DNA of 64,000 nucleotides, taken from Pseudorasbora parva. Lineage: Eukaryota; Chordata; Actinopteri; Cypriniformes; Gobionidae. Below the pieces are notes generated by a model. It was given only the letters and a program-made list of their open reading frames with translations. It was not told where the DNA came from and did no database searches. The stretch lies in assembly GCF_024679245.1 (NCBI RefSeq), contig NC_090188.1, forward strand, positions 38,991,992 through 39,055,991, given 5' to 3'. Both the position numbers and the translations under genes were made by a program. Below are positions 33,901 to 45,265 of the stretch, piece after piece; within the stretch, counting starts at the first letter, position 1; each line of letters begins with the position of its first letter.

Positions 33901-35040
33901 CCTCCTTTCAGCGGTGTCCTACCCATAGAGGTGGGCCCGGAGCAGGATCTGGTAATGGCACAAAAAGTAGAGACTCTCCTGCGAAAGGGGGCTATAGAAA
34001 GAGTTCCTCCTCCCGGCAGGGACTCAGGGTTTTACAGCCGTTATCTCATCGTGCCGAAGAAGGATGGGGGGGTTGCGCCCGATATTATATCTGCATCTAT
34101 TAAATCGCTCTGTGGCGAAGCTCAAGTTTAAGATGCTCACACTCAGACAGATCGTATCTCAGATCAGGTCAGAGGACTGGTTTGTGACCATAGACCTCAA
34201 AGACGCATATTTTCATGTCTCCATCCTTCCACATCACAGGAAGTTTCTGAGGTTTGCCTTCAGTGGAGAGGCATACCAATATCGAGTACTTCCCTTCGGT
34301 CTAGCACTGTCACTCCGCATCTTCACCAAGTGTGTGGATGCAGCTCTGGCGCCGTTGCGTCTGCAGGGCATCCGCATACTCAATTATATCGACGACTGGT
34401 TGATTTTAGCTCAAACCGAGCAGATGGCGGTTCAGCATCGAGATGCTGTTCTCGCGCACATGTCGAGGTTGGGGTTGAGATTGAACGCAAAGAAAAGTGT
34501 GCTTTCTCCGGCTCAGAGGATCACCTTTCTAGGCGTGAATTGGGACTCGGTAATTATGCGGGCGCAATTATCGCCGACATGCATAGCATCGATCCTGATA
34601 GCAGTCAAAGAACTGAAGCTAGACCGTGCTGTAACTGTAAAGCAGTTCGAGAAACTGTTAGGCCTCATGGCGGCTGCGTCCAACGTGATACCTTTTGGCC
34701 TGCTGAACATGAGGCCGCTACAGTGGTGGCTCAGAACAAAAGGGTTCTCCCCGAGGGGAAATCCACTCCACACGATCAAAGTCACGCGGCGATGCCTTCG
34801 TACTCTGGTCATGTGGAAAGATCCCGGGTTTTTGGCCCAGGGACCTGTGCTGGGGGCTCATGTTCGTCGCGTCACGCTAATGCATACCAATGCTTCCCTC
34901 ACGGGATGGGGAGCGACCATGAGTGGTCGTTCGTCCCAGGGTCTATGGCAGGAACATCAGCGGCTATGGCACATAAATCGGCTAGAGATGCTGGCTGTGT
35001 TTCTCTGTCACATCCAGCCCCACTGGGGTTGGACGCCATG
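33880..35040 (+). pseudogene. DIRS reverse transcriptase and partial RNase H
   Basis: The frame at 33820-34080 gives the pre-palm region (KGAIERVPPP, YLIVPKKDGG). A frameshift in a G run near 34065 moves to the 359-codon frame with TIDLKDAYFHV, YRVLPFGLALS and the catalytic box NYIDDWLI (34382-34405). The RNase H part (MHTNASLTGWGATMSG, HINRLEMLAVF) follows. It is cut near 35025, where the frame jumps to the C-terminal region LYAFPPIALL of the next domain, so the end of RNase H is deleted. Length and motif order fit DIRS rather than LTR elements. Confidence 0.88.
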
Positions 35041-36314
35041 TTACAGGAGTGGCCGAGGCTGCCCCTGTACGCATTTCCCCCGATTGCTCTGCTTACGGGA
35101 ATTCTGGAGAGGGTGCGCCAGGACGGAGTCCGTGTACTATTAGTGGCTCCGTGCTGGCCGACCAGAATCTGGTTCTCGGACCTAATATCTCTCCTGGAAG
35201 GCTCTCCCATGGAGATTCCGACCAGGAGGGATCTCCTCTCTCAAGTGGGCGGGAGATTCCTTCATCCCCGTCTGGAGTGTGGGCCTGGCCTCTGAGGGGG
35301 CTAGGCTCCTAGAAGAGGGTCTCTCGACTGAGGTCGTGGAGACCATCCTTCACTCCAGAGCTCCATCCACGAGGAAACTGTATCCTCTGAAATGGAGATT
35401 GTTCTCAGTATGGTGCAGAGAACGCCAGTTGGACCCAGTTAACTGCCCGGTTGGTACAGTGCTGGAGTTCCTGCAGGCGAGATTCTCGGGCAGGGTTGAC
35501 CCCCTCCACAATAAAGGTGTACGTGGCGGCCTTAGCTGCTTTCCACACTCCTTTGGGTGGAGTGTCTTTGGGAAGACACCCATTAGTTACACGTTTCCTC
35601 CGTGGCACTTTAAGGTTAAGGCCGGTGGTACATTCGAGGATCCCGACCTGGGATTTGGCCATTGTTTTGTGGGGCCTGTCCGAGGCTCCATTTGAACCTA
35701 TTGAGGGAGTATCAGAGAAATTCCTGACTCTTAAGACCATCTTTTTACTGGCCATTTCGTCCCTTAAAAGAATTGGGGACATTCAGTCCCTGTCGGTAGG
35801 GCCCTCATGTTTAGAGTTTGCGCCTGGCATGGTAAAGGCTTTCCTTCACTCCAGACCAGGTTATATCCCCAAGGTTCCTACGAGCCCAAGGGGTCCCATC
35901 ACTCTGCAAGCCTTCTGTCGTCCTCCTTTTGAGATGTCAGACCAGGAAAAGTTAAATCTGCTTTGCCCGGTTAGGGCGCTTGATTCTTATGTCCACAGAG
36001 CTGCCCTGTGAAGAAAGACTGACCAACTATTTGTCTGTTTCGGAGCTCCGAAGAAAGGAGCACCAGTGTCTAAGCAGAGAATGAGCAAGTGGTTGGTCGA
36101 GGCCATCTCACTTGCTTATGAAGCGGTCAGACAGCCGTCTCCTCTGGCTGTCCGGGCGCATTCTACTAGGGATATGGCTGCTTCTAAAGCACTTCTGTCG
36201 GGGGCTTCCCTCCAGGACATCTGTAACGCGGCAGGCTGGTCTTCGCCGCTGACTTTCGTAAGATTTTACGAATTGGATGTAGCATCTACAGTTGGGGCAC
36301 AGGTGTTATCGTAG
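35041..36314 (+). pseudogene. DIRS tyrosine recombinase, frameshifted
   Basis: Successive frames (35041-35295, 35279-35530, 35580-36011, 36012-36314) cover a tyrosine recombinase. They include the N-terminal core (TRKLYPLKWRLFSVWC), the first catalytic Arg region (ISSLKRIGDIQSL), the H-x-x-R box (VRAHSTRDMAAS) and the nucleophile region (FVRFYELDV). An in-frame TGA at 36009-36011 and at least two frameshifts break it. The enzyme would catalyse integration of the circular cDNA. Confidence 0.88.
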
Positions 36315-36373
36315 TCGTGTGCGCTACGGTTTCACACATACGAGCACTTGGTCCTATGGCGATGTGGGTATAA

Positions 36374-36470
36374 GCGTTCTCACAACGTTTCGACGCAGCT
36401 CAAGTTCCCAGATAGGGAACGTCTCGGTTACGTATGTAACCCTAGTTCCCTGAGGGGAACGAGACGCTGT
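36374..36470. repeat. DIRS internal complementary region
   Basis: Contains GCGTTCTCACAACGTTTCGA, complementary to the left element end, and GGTTACGTATGTAACCCTAG onward, complementary to the right element end (36670-36712). This is the template region used to complete DIRS ends during replication. Confidence 0.85.
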
Positions 36471-36712
36471 GTCGCCCGGCCATACTCCCGGCATGCCCGT
36501 GATCACTTGTTGTTTCAGAAGCTAGTTTCTGTTTGTGTTCGCGGATGCTTTATAGTTTCTGGTCTATGACGTCACCCCGGCGATGACGTTCGATCTCCTG
36601 AATGGACTGTTTCTACACGCGCTTCACGATGCAATCACGCAGAGGCGTTCTCACAGCATTTCGACACAGCGTCTCGTTCCCCTCAGGGAACTAGGGTTAC
36701 ATACGTAACCAA

Positions 36713-37860
36713 TCATTCTGGATGTTGCTTCTCCCTCATTCTCTCTCCTCTCTCATGTCACTGAACTGACAGGGGAGCTTAAGCTCATTAAATATGCAAA
36801 TATTATCCAATCCTAGCCGTGGGCGTTTACATCCAAGTCTTCAGTGCCACACGCCCATCAGAGCCCAGCTTTCAGAAGACAGCCTCAAAACAGTGTAGAA
36901 AATAGCCTATTACATATTATTAGTTATGATGTTTTTGAATGTGAAAACCACACAAACATTATTAGTTGACCTCAGACAACAGTATACATTTAAAAAAAAA
37001 AAAAACAGTTCATGACACCTTTAATACTGTCAGTCCCGCCGCTGCCCGTCATGATGTATCAGTGAATCAAGCCAGTGATTAAAACAGAAGCTCTTACTGT
37101 ATTAATGTCGATGTCGTGTTTTTTATACTTGTGGTGAAAGCATTTTATGAGAGAAATAACATTGCAAAGTTCACTGGAGTTTTTTCAGAGCTCTTAGATC
37201 CAAACAAAGTAAACTCGCACTCACAGCACTCTCAATAATACAATAACACTTTCTCAGCAATCTTTCCACAGCTCTCACCCCATCTCTCTCTCTGGACTGG
37301 CAGCGCTGCAAAAGCTGCTTGCGCCTGACTAAACCACGCCCCCTCCACCACGTAATCTCATTTCAAATGCAAAGATGTCAGCCAATCACAACAGTGGGTG
37401 TTTTCACTGAAGTCTCAGAGCATTCAAGCCGGAGGGTTTATATCAGTATAGGGGAAAAAAGCCTTTTATTTCTAAATTATGACATTTTTTGCTATGTAAA
37501 AACCATACTAACAATATAAGTACACCTCAGGAAACATAAAATAATTTTAAAAAATCCATGCCATGGGACCTTTAAAAAAATGCTGCTTTTCAAGCACGAT
37601 ATCGGTCTGTTTATGTAAAGTTACCTGTTTAACGTGTTCGCTTAGTGCACACGCACAATCAATTAATTTAGTGTTTTCTTCTCACAGTTTTACCTCTGGC
37701 TTTTTCACGTTTTTTCTCCTCTTCTTTTTTTTAAACTTGCGCACCAGATCATTTATGAGGTTGTTTTGACATGTCTCCACTTCGCGACTCGCTGATAGCA
37801 TGCGCACACATCCAGCACAAGCCATCAGGAAGTAAACAAATCGGCAAGTAAACTAAAGTA
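36713..37860. other. Two right-end fragments of TTAA-type elements, no gene
   Basis: Segments ending CAGTTCATGACACCTTTAA (near 37022) and ATGCCATGGGACCTTTAA (near 37576) share the texture of a cyprinid TTAA-element right end, with a common upstream block rich in ATGTTTTTGAATGTGAAAACC-like sequence. Neither has a recognised left end. No coding sequence supported. Confidence 0.45.
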
Positions 37861-37883
37861 ATTAGCAGTTTACTGTCAGTCCA

Positions 37884-38790
37884 ATGGCAGCGCACCTTTG
37901 GACTGAAAGAGCAAGACTGGTAAGAAACTCAACCAGAGTTGTGAATAATGTTATTATAGATTGCAGCAACTTATTTTTGCCACCTTTGTGTGTTTTAGAT
38001 ATGCGAGTACTATCGAATGCGTCGTGTTTAGCCATCGGAATGGTGGGACAACATGTTTCCAACTTTCACCGAAGCCCAGAGGATAAAGAATTTCCAGATG
38101 TCTTGGGATACTTTCCTGTACCTCTGTCGTCGATTGCAACCTCAACTCAAGAGACATGACACAAACTACAGACATTGTGTACCTAAAAAGAATTGTGGAA
38201 ACTTGCAACCAACTCAGAGTACAGAAGCATCTCTCATTTATTTGGAGTTGAAATTGCAACTGTGTGTCACTGTGTACATGCTTTCTGCTCATCTGTTGAG
38301 AAGGTACTCATGCAATTCAGTTACCAAACACTGAAAAGCTGACGTATTTTGAGTGCAGATGGGGGTTGCCACAGTGTGTAGGCGCAATTGATGGGTCACA
38401 CATCCCCATTCTTGGACCAGAGGAGTACCGCATAGATTACTTCAACCGAAAGGGCTGGCATTTGATCATCCTGCAGGCTGTTGTGGATGGAAGAGGTCTC
38501 TTTTGGAATGTTTTTGTTGGAGTGCCAGGAAGCCTGCATGATGCCAGAGTGCTGCGTTTGTCAGGCTTGTGGGACCTAGTGGATATGGGTTTGTTACTAC
38601 CAGATGTAACACACAACATTTGTGGACATGATGTGGGGTACTATGTGCTTGGTGATGCAGCTTAGCCTTTGAAGAGCTGGCTGATGAAACTGACAACAGA
38701 CGACTGACATCCCAACAACTTGTGTACAACCAGAAAACAAGCAGAGCCAGGGTGGTGGTTGAGAAAATGCTTTTGCAAGAGTAAAGGTCA
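37884..38790 (+). pseudogene. PIF/Harbinger transposase (HARBI1-like), decayed
   Basis: Exon 1: ATG 37884, MAAHLWTERARL, donor GTAAGA at 37920. After an acceptor near 38000 come EAQRIKNFQMSWDTFLYLC and RLQPQLKRHDTNYRHC. Following frameshifts, the frame 38366-38665 holds the DDE core: CVGAIDGSHIPI (first Asp) and VPGSLHDARVLRLSG (second Asp). Past a stop at 38663, RARVVVE gives the Glu near 38740. The order and spacing match DDE_Tnp_4 transposases related to the domesticated vertebrate HARBI1. Stops and shifts rule out function, and it is not the HARBI1 gene itself. Confidence 0.85.
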
Positions 38791-38859
38791 TTGCTAAAAC
38801 AAAATGAATGCAGAATGAAATTAATGGTGACGAGTTCACTGTAGAAGCAGAGAGTCTCG

Positions 38860-39285
38860 ATGCACATTCAGGTCTAATTAAGTTTTTTACTACAATGTAG
38901 TAAACATCAGTAGCATAAGGTAAAGAGATCACATTTGTTTTTTGTTGTTGTGGGGGGGGGGGGGGATGTATAATGATATTGAGGGTGTAATGGACATTTT
39001 CTATGATGTATACACTTGTTGTACATTGTTTAAAGTGTATCATATATATATTTTTTTACTGCTGCATCACATTTTGGTTTTACAGTATTCTGTCAACAGT
39101 CACCCCCCCATTTGGGCAGAGGGAGCATACATTATGTCGTTCCTGTATTTATGACAACACACAACCAATAGAACATAGAAAAATGTCCAAATACATAAAT
39201 ATTGCACATAGTTGTATATAATGAAGCTAAAACCAAGTTGTACTTTTAGCATTTTTCTTTTTACATGGCTTTGTCATAAAAAACC
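38860..39285. other. Noncoding DNA with a G homopolymer
   Basis: Contains a run of 14 G at 38952-38965. No gene recognised; ORFs here are short and without similarity. Confidence 0.5.
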
Positions 39286-39289
39286 GGAT

Positions 39290-41427
39290 GCTTCTGGTGT
39301 TTAAATGCCGTGTGGGAACGCTGTGCGCATTGGCTGCCACTCCACGCTTCGTCGTCTATTGTTTATGTTTGCTGTGTCCGCTTCTTGGACAGTTGGTGTT
39401 TCTCTTTCTGCATCCTGCAACAAACTGGACTTACTTTTTCTACTTGGCTGAGTGTACTTTTGTTGTTGTGAGATTCTCAGCTGTCAGCCTGCTACGAGCC
39501 CTCTCACCCTTCTCTCCTCCATCTGTTGGACTGTGGGACTATGAGGTGAGTTAACACTCTTCTTACCAGTTGTTCGATTAGCTTGCTGTCAGGTTGGATA
39601 GCTTTCCTCTCTGTAAGCTTTTATGGATGTTGAGATGGTTGTGGTCCTGGCTAACGTGACTCTGCTGGTAGCTGATTTTCTCATGGCGATTTAAAACACA
39701 CCAAAGGCTTTAGCACTCATACTCTCTCTGGTCTCCCTTATTTTTACTGGGTTACCTTCCAACATGGATTTTGGATATCTGTCACACAAGCTTAACCGGC
39801 ACCCAGGCCTCAACTCTGAAATGCACGAGCACTGCCGCTCGCTCGGAATCACTCGGCGCCCGCGCTACGTGTAGGTTGTCGCCACTCAATTGCAGGCATA
39901 TCTATCTCTTAACAACAGTTTTGACTTATTTCAGTCTGGTTTTTGCCAAAACCACAGTACTGAAACTGCATTAGCAAGGGTTATCAACGACCTCTTACTC
40001 GCTGGTGACTTGGGAAACATTTCCTTACTTCTATTACTCGACCTCAGCTCAGCTTACCTACTCACGCACCTATCTGAGCTTGGTATCTCAGGAGCCACGT
40101 TATCCTGGTTTTCCTCCTATCTAACAGATAGGAAATACTACATCACTATGCACAATTACAAATCTCCCACTGTCACTCTCAAACAAGGTGTACCACAGGG
40201 ATCAGTTCTTGGCCCATTACTATTTATTATTTACAGGTTGCCTCTCGGACAAATTATTCGCCGCCATGGCTTTGAATACCACTGCTACGCCAACGATGTC
40301 CAGATTTATACTGCTTGCCGACCGGATTCTATTAACCAGACCACTTCATTATCATCATGTGTTAATGAATTAAAGACCTGGTTAAACTCTAATTTTCTCA
40401 GTCTGAATCTGACTAAAACAGAAATATTAATCGTTGGTCCTCCATCTCTAACAAAGTATGTAAGTAATATTCCCAGACTTGACCTTGAAGCTACATCAGT
40501 AATTCCATCTGCAAATGTCAGAAATGTGGGTATCATTCTTGATTCTTCATTGATGTTCGACGCTTACATTAGTCAACTTTGTAAAGCGTCCTTTTTTCAT
40601 CTGCGCCATATTGCCAAACTCCGTCCCTATGTCGGCTCAAAACACGCTGAAGCACTAGTCCACGCGTTCATTACATCTCGCCTCGACTGCTGTAATGTTC
40701 TTTTTTCCGGACTACCAGCACACTCTATTTCACGTTTGCAATATATCTAAAACTCTGCCACAACACTATTAACTTACACAAAAAAAACTGCCCATATCGC
40801 TCCAATTCTGTTCAAACTGCACTGGTTACCCGTGTTGTCCCGTATCTCTTACAAAATTCTTCTGCTTACTTTTAAGTCACTCAATGGTCTTGCTCCCGCC
40901 TATCTCTCTGACTTACTTTCTCCTTATATTCCCCCTCGAACTCTCCGATCATCTGGCTGCGACCTTCTCTGTGAGCGGAGATTTCGTTTATCATCTATGG
41001 GTGGCAGGTCTTTCTTTGTTACAGCCCCTAAGCTTTGGAACTCTCTCCCCCTGCCTCTCAGGACAACAACCACGTAGCATGAATTTAAATGTGAACTCAA
41101 AAAACATTTGTTTAATCAGTATTATCAGTCATGACAATGTTACCTGGACATAACACAGTCACAATATTAACTCACTACCAATAATCTGTTTTATCTCTAC
41201 TCTAACTGCCCACCATGCTGTATCTAATTAATGTTCTTTACCTTTGTTTTTCATGTTGTATTGCAAATGTAGTGCGGTTTGCAACTGCAATCGCTCATTA
41301 CTTGGACTGGACAAATGTCCATTGTCCATCAATGTGTAAACCGCTTGTTATTTACTGTTTGTAAAGCGTCCTTGAGCTTGGGAAAGGCGCTATATAAATT
41401 AAAATTATTATTATTATTATTATTATT
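39290..41427 (+). mobile_element. L2/CR1-like LINE, internally deleted
   Basis: Ends in GAAAGGCGCTATATAAAT-like sequence plus an (ATT)n tail (41404-41427), typical of L2-type LINEs. The 39290-39880 part appears to be a 5' region (including a possible splice donor after 39550). It is joined by deletion to the reverse transcriptase, skipping the endonuclease. No target duplication was found. Clade assignment is from the tail and RT texture and is moderately secure. Confidence 0.78.
39890..41100 (+). pseudogene. LINE reverse transcriptase with mutated catalytic box
   Basis: The frame 39890-40750 contains QSGFCQNHSTETALARV, LKQGVPQGSVLGPLLFII and a catalytic box reading YANDVQIY (near 40284) where active LINEs have YADD, so the first Asp is Asn. 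C-terminal RT and the post-RT region (ALVHAFITSRLDCCNVLFSG; LTFKSLNGLAPAYLSDLL; APKLWNSLPLPLR) follow, with a stop near 40748 and frame changes to 40832-41077. Endonuclease is absent. The Asp-to-Asn change alone would abolish polymerase activity. Confidence 0.85.
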
Positions 41428-42600
41428 AAATATAAAAGGTCATAAGTGACTTATCAGGTAGTTAAACTAAATTACTTACACTTTGCTTACTTTAACGTGC
41501 ACTTTCACCATTCTTCGTACAGAGCTTAATACATCCAAGATGATTTGACAGATCCCAGATATTCAAGATCAAATTATCTCGCCATCAAGCCATGCCATAA
41601 TATCCGTCATCACTCAAATTAATGCACGAGAACTGAACATAGATCAGTGTGCACAACGCAGATTAAATGTACAATGTGTGTAAACCTCCAGCACAACTAT
41701 AAAGTAATTATTCCATCACAACTCACAAATAAATCTCTCAATCAAGCAACTGTGTCTATAGTATATGCAAATTTTACACATTGAAATATTATTTTTAAAT
41801 AAACTTTTATATTTATTATTATGTTTAATTAGTATGGTTCAGTAAGGAGCTCTTGTAATAATGTAGCAGTGGCTGGGAAAGATTTTAAGTATCACCTCAA
41901 GATGCCATCTAATCCGGTTTACATGAAATAAACAGAAAAAAGAAAATACTCCCGAGCAGGTTTAAGCTTATTGACTTGTTGCTATGACAGCAAGTCCAGG
42001 ATGAGCTTCGAAGAACCAAACAATCCAAGATCAAGCTAAATCATCAACAGTCAAATCCAGCTGAGTTAGCGACGTATGAAGAACAGGGGCCTGTTCTACG
42101 TACGTCGCTAACTCAGTTAGCTGTTCGGGTCTGTTGGACCCGTTTTCATTTTTTATCAAAAGAAAAATGATATAATTAATTATTTTTTCAAACTGAGACT
42201 CAATGGCCTTGGGTCACTTTCTGTGAGGAATAGTTATCAGACCACATTTTCAATGACCACACACTGTCACCCCACTTACTACCAAGAGATAGGAATAGGG
42301 AAGAATTTAAATATCAAACTGAAACAAGATAATTAACTGAACACATCTGAAACGAACATAACTAACGAGAGTAACTATGGTTACAAACAAGTGGTGGGAT
42401 ATTAAGACAAATGAACATCTGACAGGAAGAAAAAGCAACTGAAAAAACTGTCACAACACATACAATATAAAAAATACAATTTTGTGAGTGCAAACAGAGA
42501 CGGTGAACCTTCAAGTGGCTTGTCGGTGTGGCTTCTTCTTGAACGACTGGACAAACTGTCCAAGAAAAAAAGAAACCTTGAAAGCCTGAAAGTCCCTCTG
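41428..42600. other. Repeat-derived noncoding DNA with a 56-bp palindrome
   Basis: No gene recognised. At 42061-42116 CTGAGTTAGCGACGTA is followed, after GAACAGGGGCCTGTTC (itself palindromic), by TACGTCGCTAACTCAG. The arms are nearly perfectly complementary. It looks like two inverted element ends abutting. Confidence 0.55.
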
Positions 42601-43248
42601 CTACCATCTGCTTTCTTCTGCCTCCGACTGCAGGAATGCCAACTCTTGCCTCCTCATCTCTCTCTCCTGAAAATATTGGTCACGCTGTTCTCGTCCACAC
42701 TGCAGGACAGCCCAATTAGCATCCTCCATGTCCCTCAGTGCATCAAGAAAGTCACAGTCCTTTTTTCTTTTCCCTAAGTAGAGCAAATGCACAGAAACAC
42801 ATGGCAATAAATATACAAGCCAACCATGAAACGGTTTAACCATCAATTCATTATTTAAAATGTTTTTACCAAAAAATCTTCAATTGAACAATGCCCAGCT
42901 TGCCATTTTTTTTTATTTTTATTTTTTTTATCATGGGCAATTTAAGTTTACATTTAAAAACAACATGACAGAACTTACGACCATAGTTGGCTAACGATGC
43001 TTTTGGACGATTGTTATTATCCTTTAATTTCTTGTAATCTTGTTTTATTTATTATTTTCTTTTCGCTGCACACATTTTCCAGTGTGAACAATTTCCATTT
43101 CGCATAACCAACTCAATATCTTCAGGTATACCTTTTCATTGGGGTTCGCCATTTCCCATTCCTGCTGGATGTCCTCCTCTGCATATATGCTCAATAAAGC
43201 CTGAACCTCATTACTGGTCCAACAGTCATATTTTTTATTGAACTCCAT
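42601..43248 (-). pseudogene. Harbinger Myb/SANT-like DNA-binding protein relic
   Basis: The minus-strand frame starting at 43248 (MEFNKKYDCWTSNEVQALLS, then YAEEDIQQEWEMA) is a Myb/SANT-like trihelix module as found in the accessory protein encoded beside Harbinger transposases. A second frame, 42601-42770, carries its C-terminus (DFLDALRDMEDANWAVLQ; REQRDQYFQEREMRRQELAF). The middle is decayed and T-rich. In autonomous Harbinger elements this protein helps the transposase enter the nucleus and bind the ends. No intact partner transposase lies beside it, only fragments at 43912 and 37884. Confidence 0.72.
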
Positions 43249-43379
43249 TGTTGCAAACTAAATTTTTACTGAACACAGAACGCACCTTGCAAAATAATTT
43301 TAAAAATGGCGTTTGAAATAAAATGCTGCGTGAGCTCAACCAATCAGCATGTTCAGCGTATGTTCAAGTCCCACCCCCG

Positions 43380-43530
43380 AAAGTTCCTGAACTTGAAAAA
43401 GTACTACCTCATGAGCAGGGACTTTCGGGGGAAGAAATATTTAAGCAGAACTGAATTTAGACCTTGGTTCCTGTAGTCGAAACAACTCCAAAGTTACTAG
43501 TTCCTGGGGAAAGTTCCTGTAGTGAAAACA
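43380..43530. mobile_element. Harbinger-type MITE end
   Basis: Two inverted blocks around AGGGACTTTCGGGGGAAG and GTTCCTGGGGAAAGTTCCTG, with GTAGTGAAAACACAG at the edge, are typical of fish Harbinger-related MITEs derived from elements like the one encoding the Myb-like relic beside it. Boundaries not exact. Confidence 0.4.
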
Positions 43531-43712
43531 CAGTTTTGTTTATTTTTTTATTTATTGATGATGTTAGTGTTGAACTTTCTCCTGCTGCATTCTATTATCC
43601 TCTGGCCCAGAAGGCACCACAGTGTTTGAGCGCTATACAGGTGTGAATTAAATTCACTTTTGATGAGAAACGACCTTTATATTTGCCAAAATAGATCTTA
43701 GATATTTTTTAA

Positions 43713-43911
43713 GGGCCAAGCACCAAAGGTGCTTTTGTATCTGTTGGCATTCTTATTATTCTTCTGCTTCGTCTTCTTACGCTCTTGAGTCTGGCCGCTC
43801 ATAGAACCTCTTGTGGGAAAGTTATGAAATTTGGCAGAGGACAGTCCCACAATTAACTAAAGAAAAGTTGGTGTCTCTAGATCAAATTCTCTACCACAAC
43901 CACCTGTCCAA
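43713..43911 (-). repeat. 3' end of a dispersed copy of the tandem-array family
   Basis: On the minus strand this ends with GCACCTTTGGTGCTTGGCCC, the same terminal hairpin as the array units (GCACCTTCGGTGCTTGGCCC at 57059-57078). Inward, it matches the unit 3' region: AAATTTGG, CCCATAGAACC-like and CTGCTTCTTCTT-like blocks are in the same order. Diverged from the array, so an older single copy. Confidence 0.7.
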
Positions 43912-44065
43912 AGTCTCTTTTGGAATGTTTTTGATGGAGTGCCAGGGAGCCTACATGAGGAGCCTGCTGCGTTTGCGACCTAGTGGATAGGAGTTTGTTG
44001 CTACCAGATGTAGCACACAACATTTGTGGACATGATGTGGGGTACTATGTCCTTGGTGATGCTTC
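43912..44065 (+). pseudogene. Second HARBI1-like transposase fragment
   Basis: Nucleotide-level similarity to 38500-38655: CTCTTTTGGAATGTTTTTG, GGAGTGCCAGG.AGCCT and ACACAACATTTGTGGACATG. It covers the VPGSLHDA-to-GHDVGYYVLGDA part of the transposase, with a small internal deletion that removes the second catalytic Asp. It interrupts the dispersed repeat copy around it. Confidence 0.8.
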
Positions 44066-45039
44066 GTCTCCGGCCAATGAGATATTGTTGTGGGCGGGTG
44101 TCCCGCACCCACTTCTCCTGATCATGCATATCATTAGTGTAATGTCCTATTAAACACTTTTAAGAAACCAACTTTCCTATTGTGATCACAGTCCATTTTA
44201 CACAAATTTACCTTGCATGCAAATGATGAGAATCATTTATCCATCACATAGACATTAAACAGCTTGCTATTCCCATGATGGGAGTACAAGATAGTAAAGA
44301 TTCATATGTGATACATGTCTCGCGTACATAGAAAACTTTACAAGTTACATGAAAATATACATTATTGGATCTATGGTTTAAGTTTACTCCTTGTGTCTGC
44401 ATTGGTGTGAGATCTTTGTGTGATGTTCAAAGAGCCTTTGGAATGTGCGGGTCGAGAAAGGAAGGGCATAACGAGGTGTCTGTCTTTTGTCTGGGTTGCT
44501 TTTGGGTCTTCGAAAAGCTCTTAGTGACTCTGTGTCCCGATTAAGATTTAAATTTATGTCTGTCGGTAATAAATGAGTCCCTTCTTCGTGAGGTTGTGCC
44601 TGCTGTTACCCTTTTAGAACAAAGGGGGAAAACATCATGTGACTCATCGTGTCCTTGTGCTGGTTTTGAGATAACGCAGGTAAAGGTGGAGAAATGTTGT
44701 CTCTGGCCCGTATGGGCATCCTTGATCAGTTTTACGATCGGTTCAGGGTTCGGAAAGAGGGACTATGGAATTCTTTGTTGTGTCGACTTACTGCTGGAAT
44801 ATACATATTCCTACATCATCTTCAGACAATGCTGACAAAAACTTATCAAATGCCTTTTGATAAACCAAACCATTCTCAAATAAACAAATTAGAAGAAGAG
44901 CGTGCCAAACTGGATGCGAGGCTATATTATTTCAATGCTTTAGCCTATTCTGAACAACCTTGGTACATCATCAAAAGCATGACCTGAAGCGCACATGCTC
45001 CGTTTCAGCACAGCATTAATCTGCATGTTTGCTACTGGT
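44066..45039. other. No gene recognised
   Basis: ORFs 44596-44835 and 44694-44987 (+) do not resemble a family I know. The second is 97 codons with a mildly coiled-coil-like NKLEEERAKLDARL stretch and could be an old transposon fragment. Confidence 0.35.
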
Positions 45040-45265
45040 TAGAATCAGGCTGGCGTGCCGAGTTGAATAATATCCAATTTTCCCATATTGGCTATTTTGG
45101 CTGTCAGACATTTTCAATTTTGTAGTAATTTTTTTTTTTTTTTTTTTTAATGAACGCATTAGCGTATCTTCATGAAACCCAGTATGGGTCATTGACACAA
45201 TGCCCTGAAGGAGCCTGATAAGTTGAGCTAGTGCCACCTATTGGTAAACTCAAATATTCACATGC
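45040..45265 (-). repeat. Inner part of a dispersed copy of the tandem-array family
   Basis: On the minus strand, TCAGGCTCCTTCAGGGCATT..TGACCCATACTGGGTTTCAT and GCTAATGCGTTCAT match the array unit block TCAGGCTACTTCAGGGCATC..TGACCCATACCAAGTTTCAT and TTCATGCGTTCAT (54029-54092). Same orientation as 43713-43911, so both probably belong to one element interrupted by later sequence. Confidence 0.65.

Larger units (their letters stand above)
33380..36712 (+). mobile_element. DIRS-like tyrosine-recombinase retrotransposon, decayed
   Basis: Shows the DIRS architecture. A left terminal repeat (about 33382-33545) is complementary to the right terminal repeat (about 36512-36672). An internal complementary region at about 36374-36470 contains inverted copies of both outermost ends: its left half matches the left end (GAGCTGCGTTGAAACG), and its right half (GGTTACGTATGTAACCCTAG) is the complement of the right end (CTAGGGTTACATACGTAACC). 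In between are remnants of ORF1, RT, RNase H and a tyrosine recombinase on the + strand. DIRS elements are thought to integrate as circles through the recombinase, without target duplications. Frameshifts and deletions make this copy inactive. Confidence 0.92.

Noticed and set aside
34330..35040. Separate + strand ORF overlapping the DIRS RT
   Set aside because: It is an alternate frame of RT/RNase H up to about 35030; only its end (after 35040) is real recombinase sequence reached by a frame jump.
37884..38790. A functional HARBI1 gene
   Set aside because: Several frameshifts and stops; a second fragment elsewhere in the window indicates a transposon family.
44694..44987. 97-codon ORF as a gene
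   Set aside because: No recognised similarity, surrounded by repeats, no splice or promoter support; left as unassigned.
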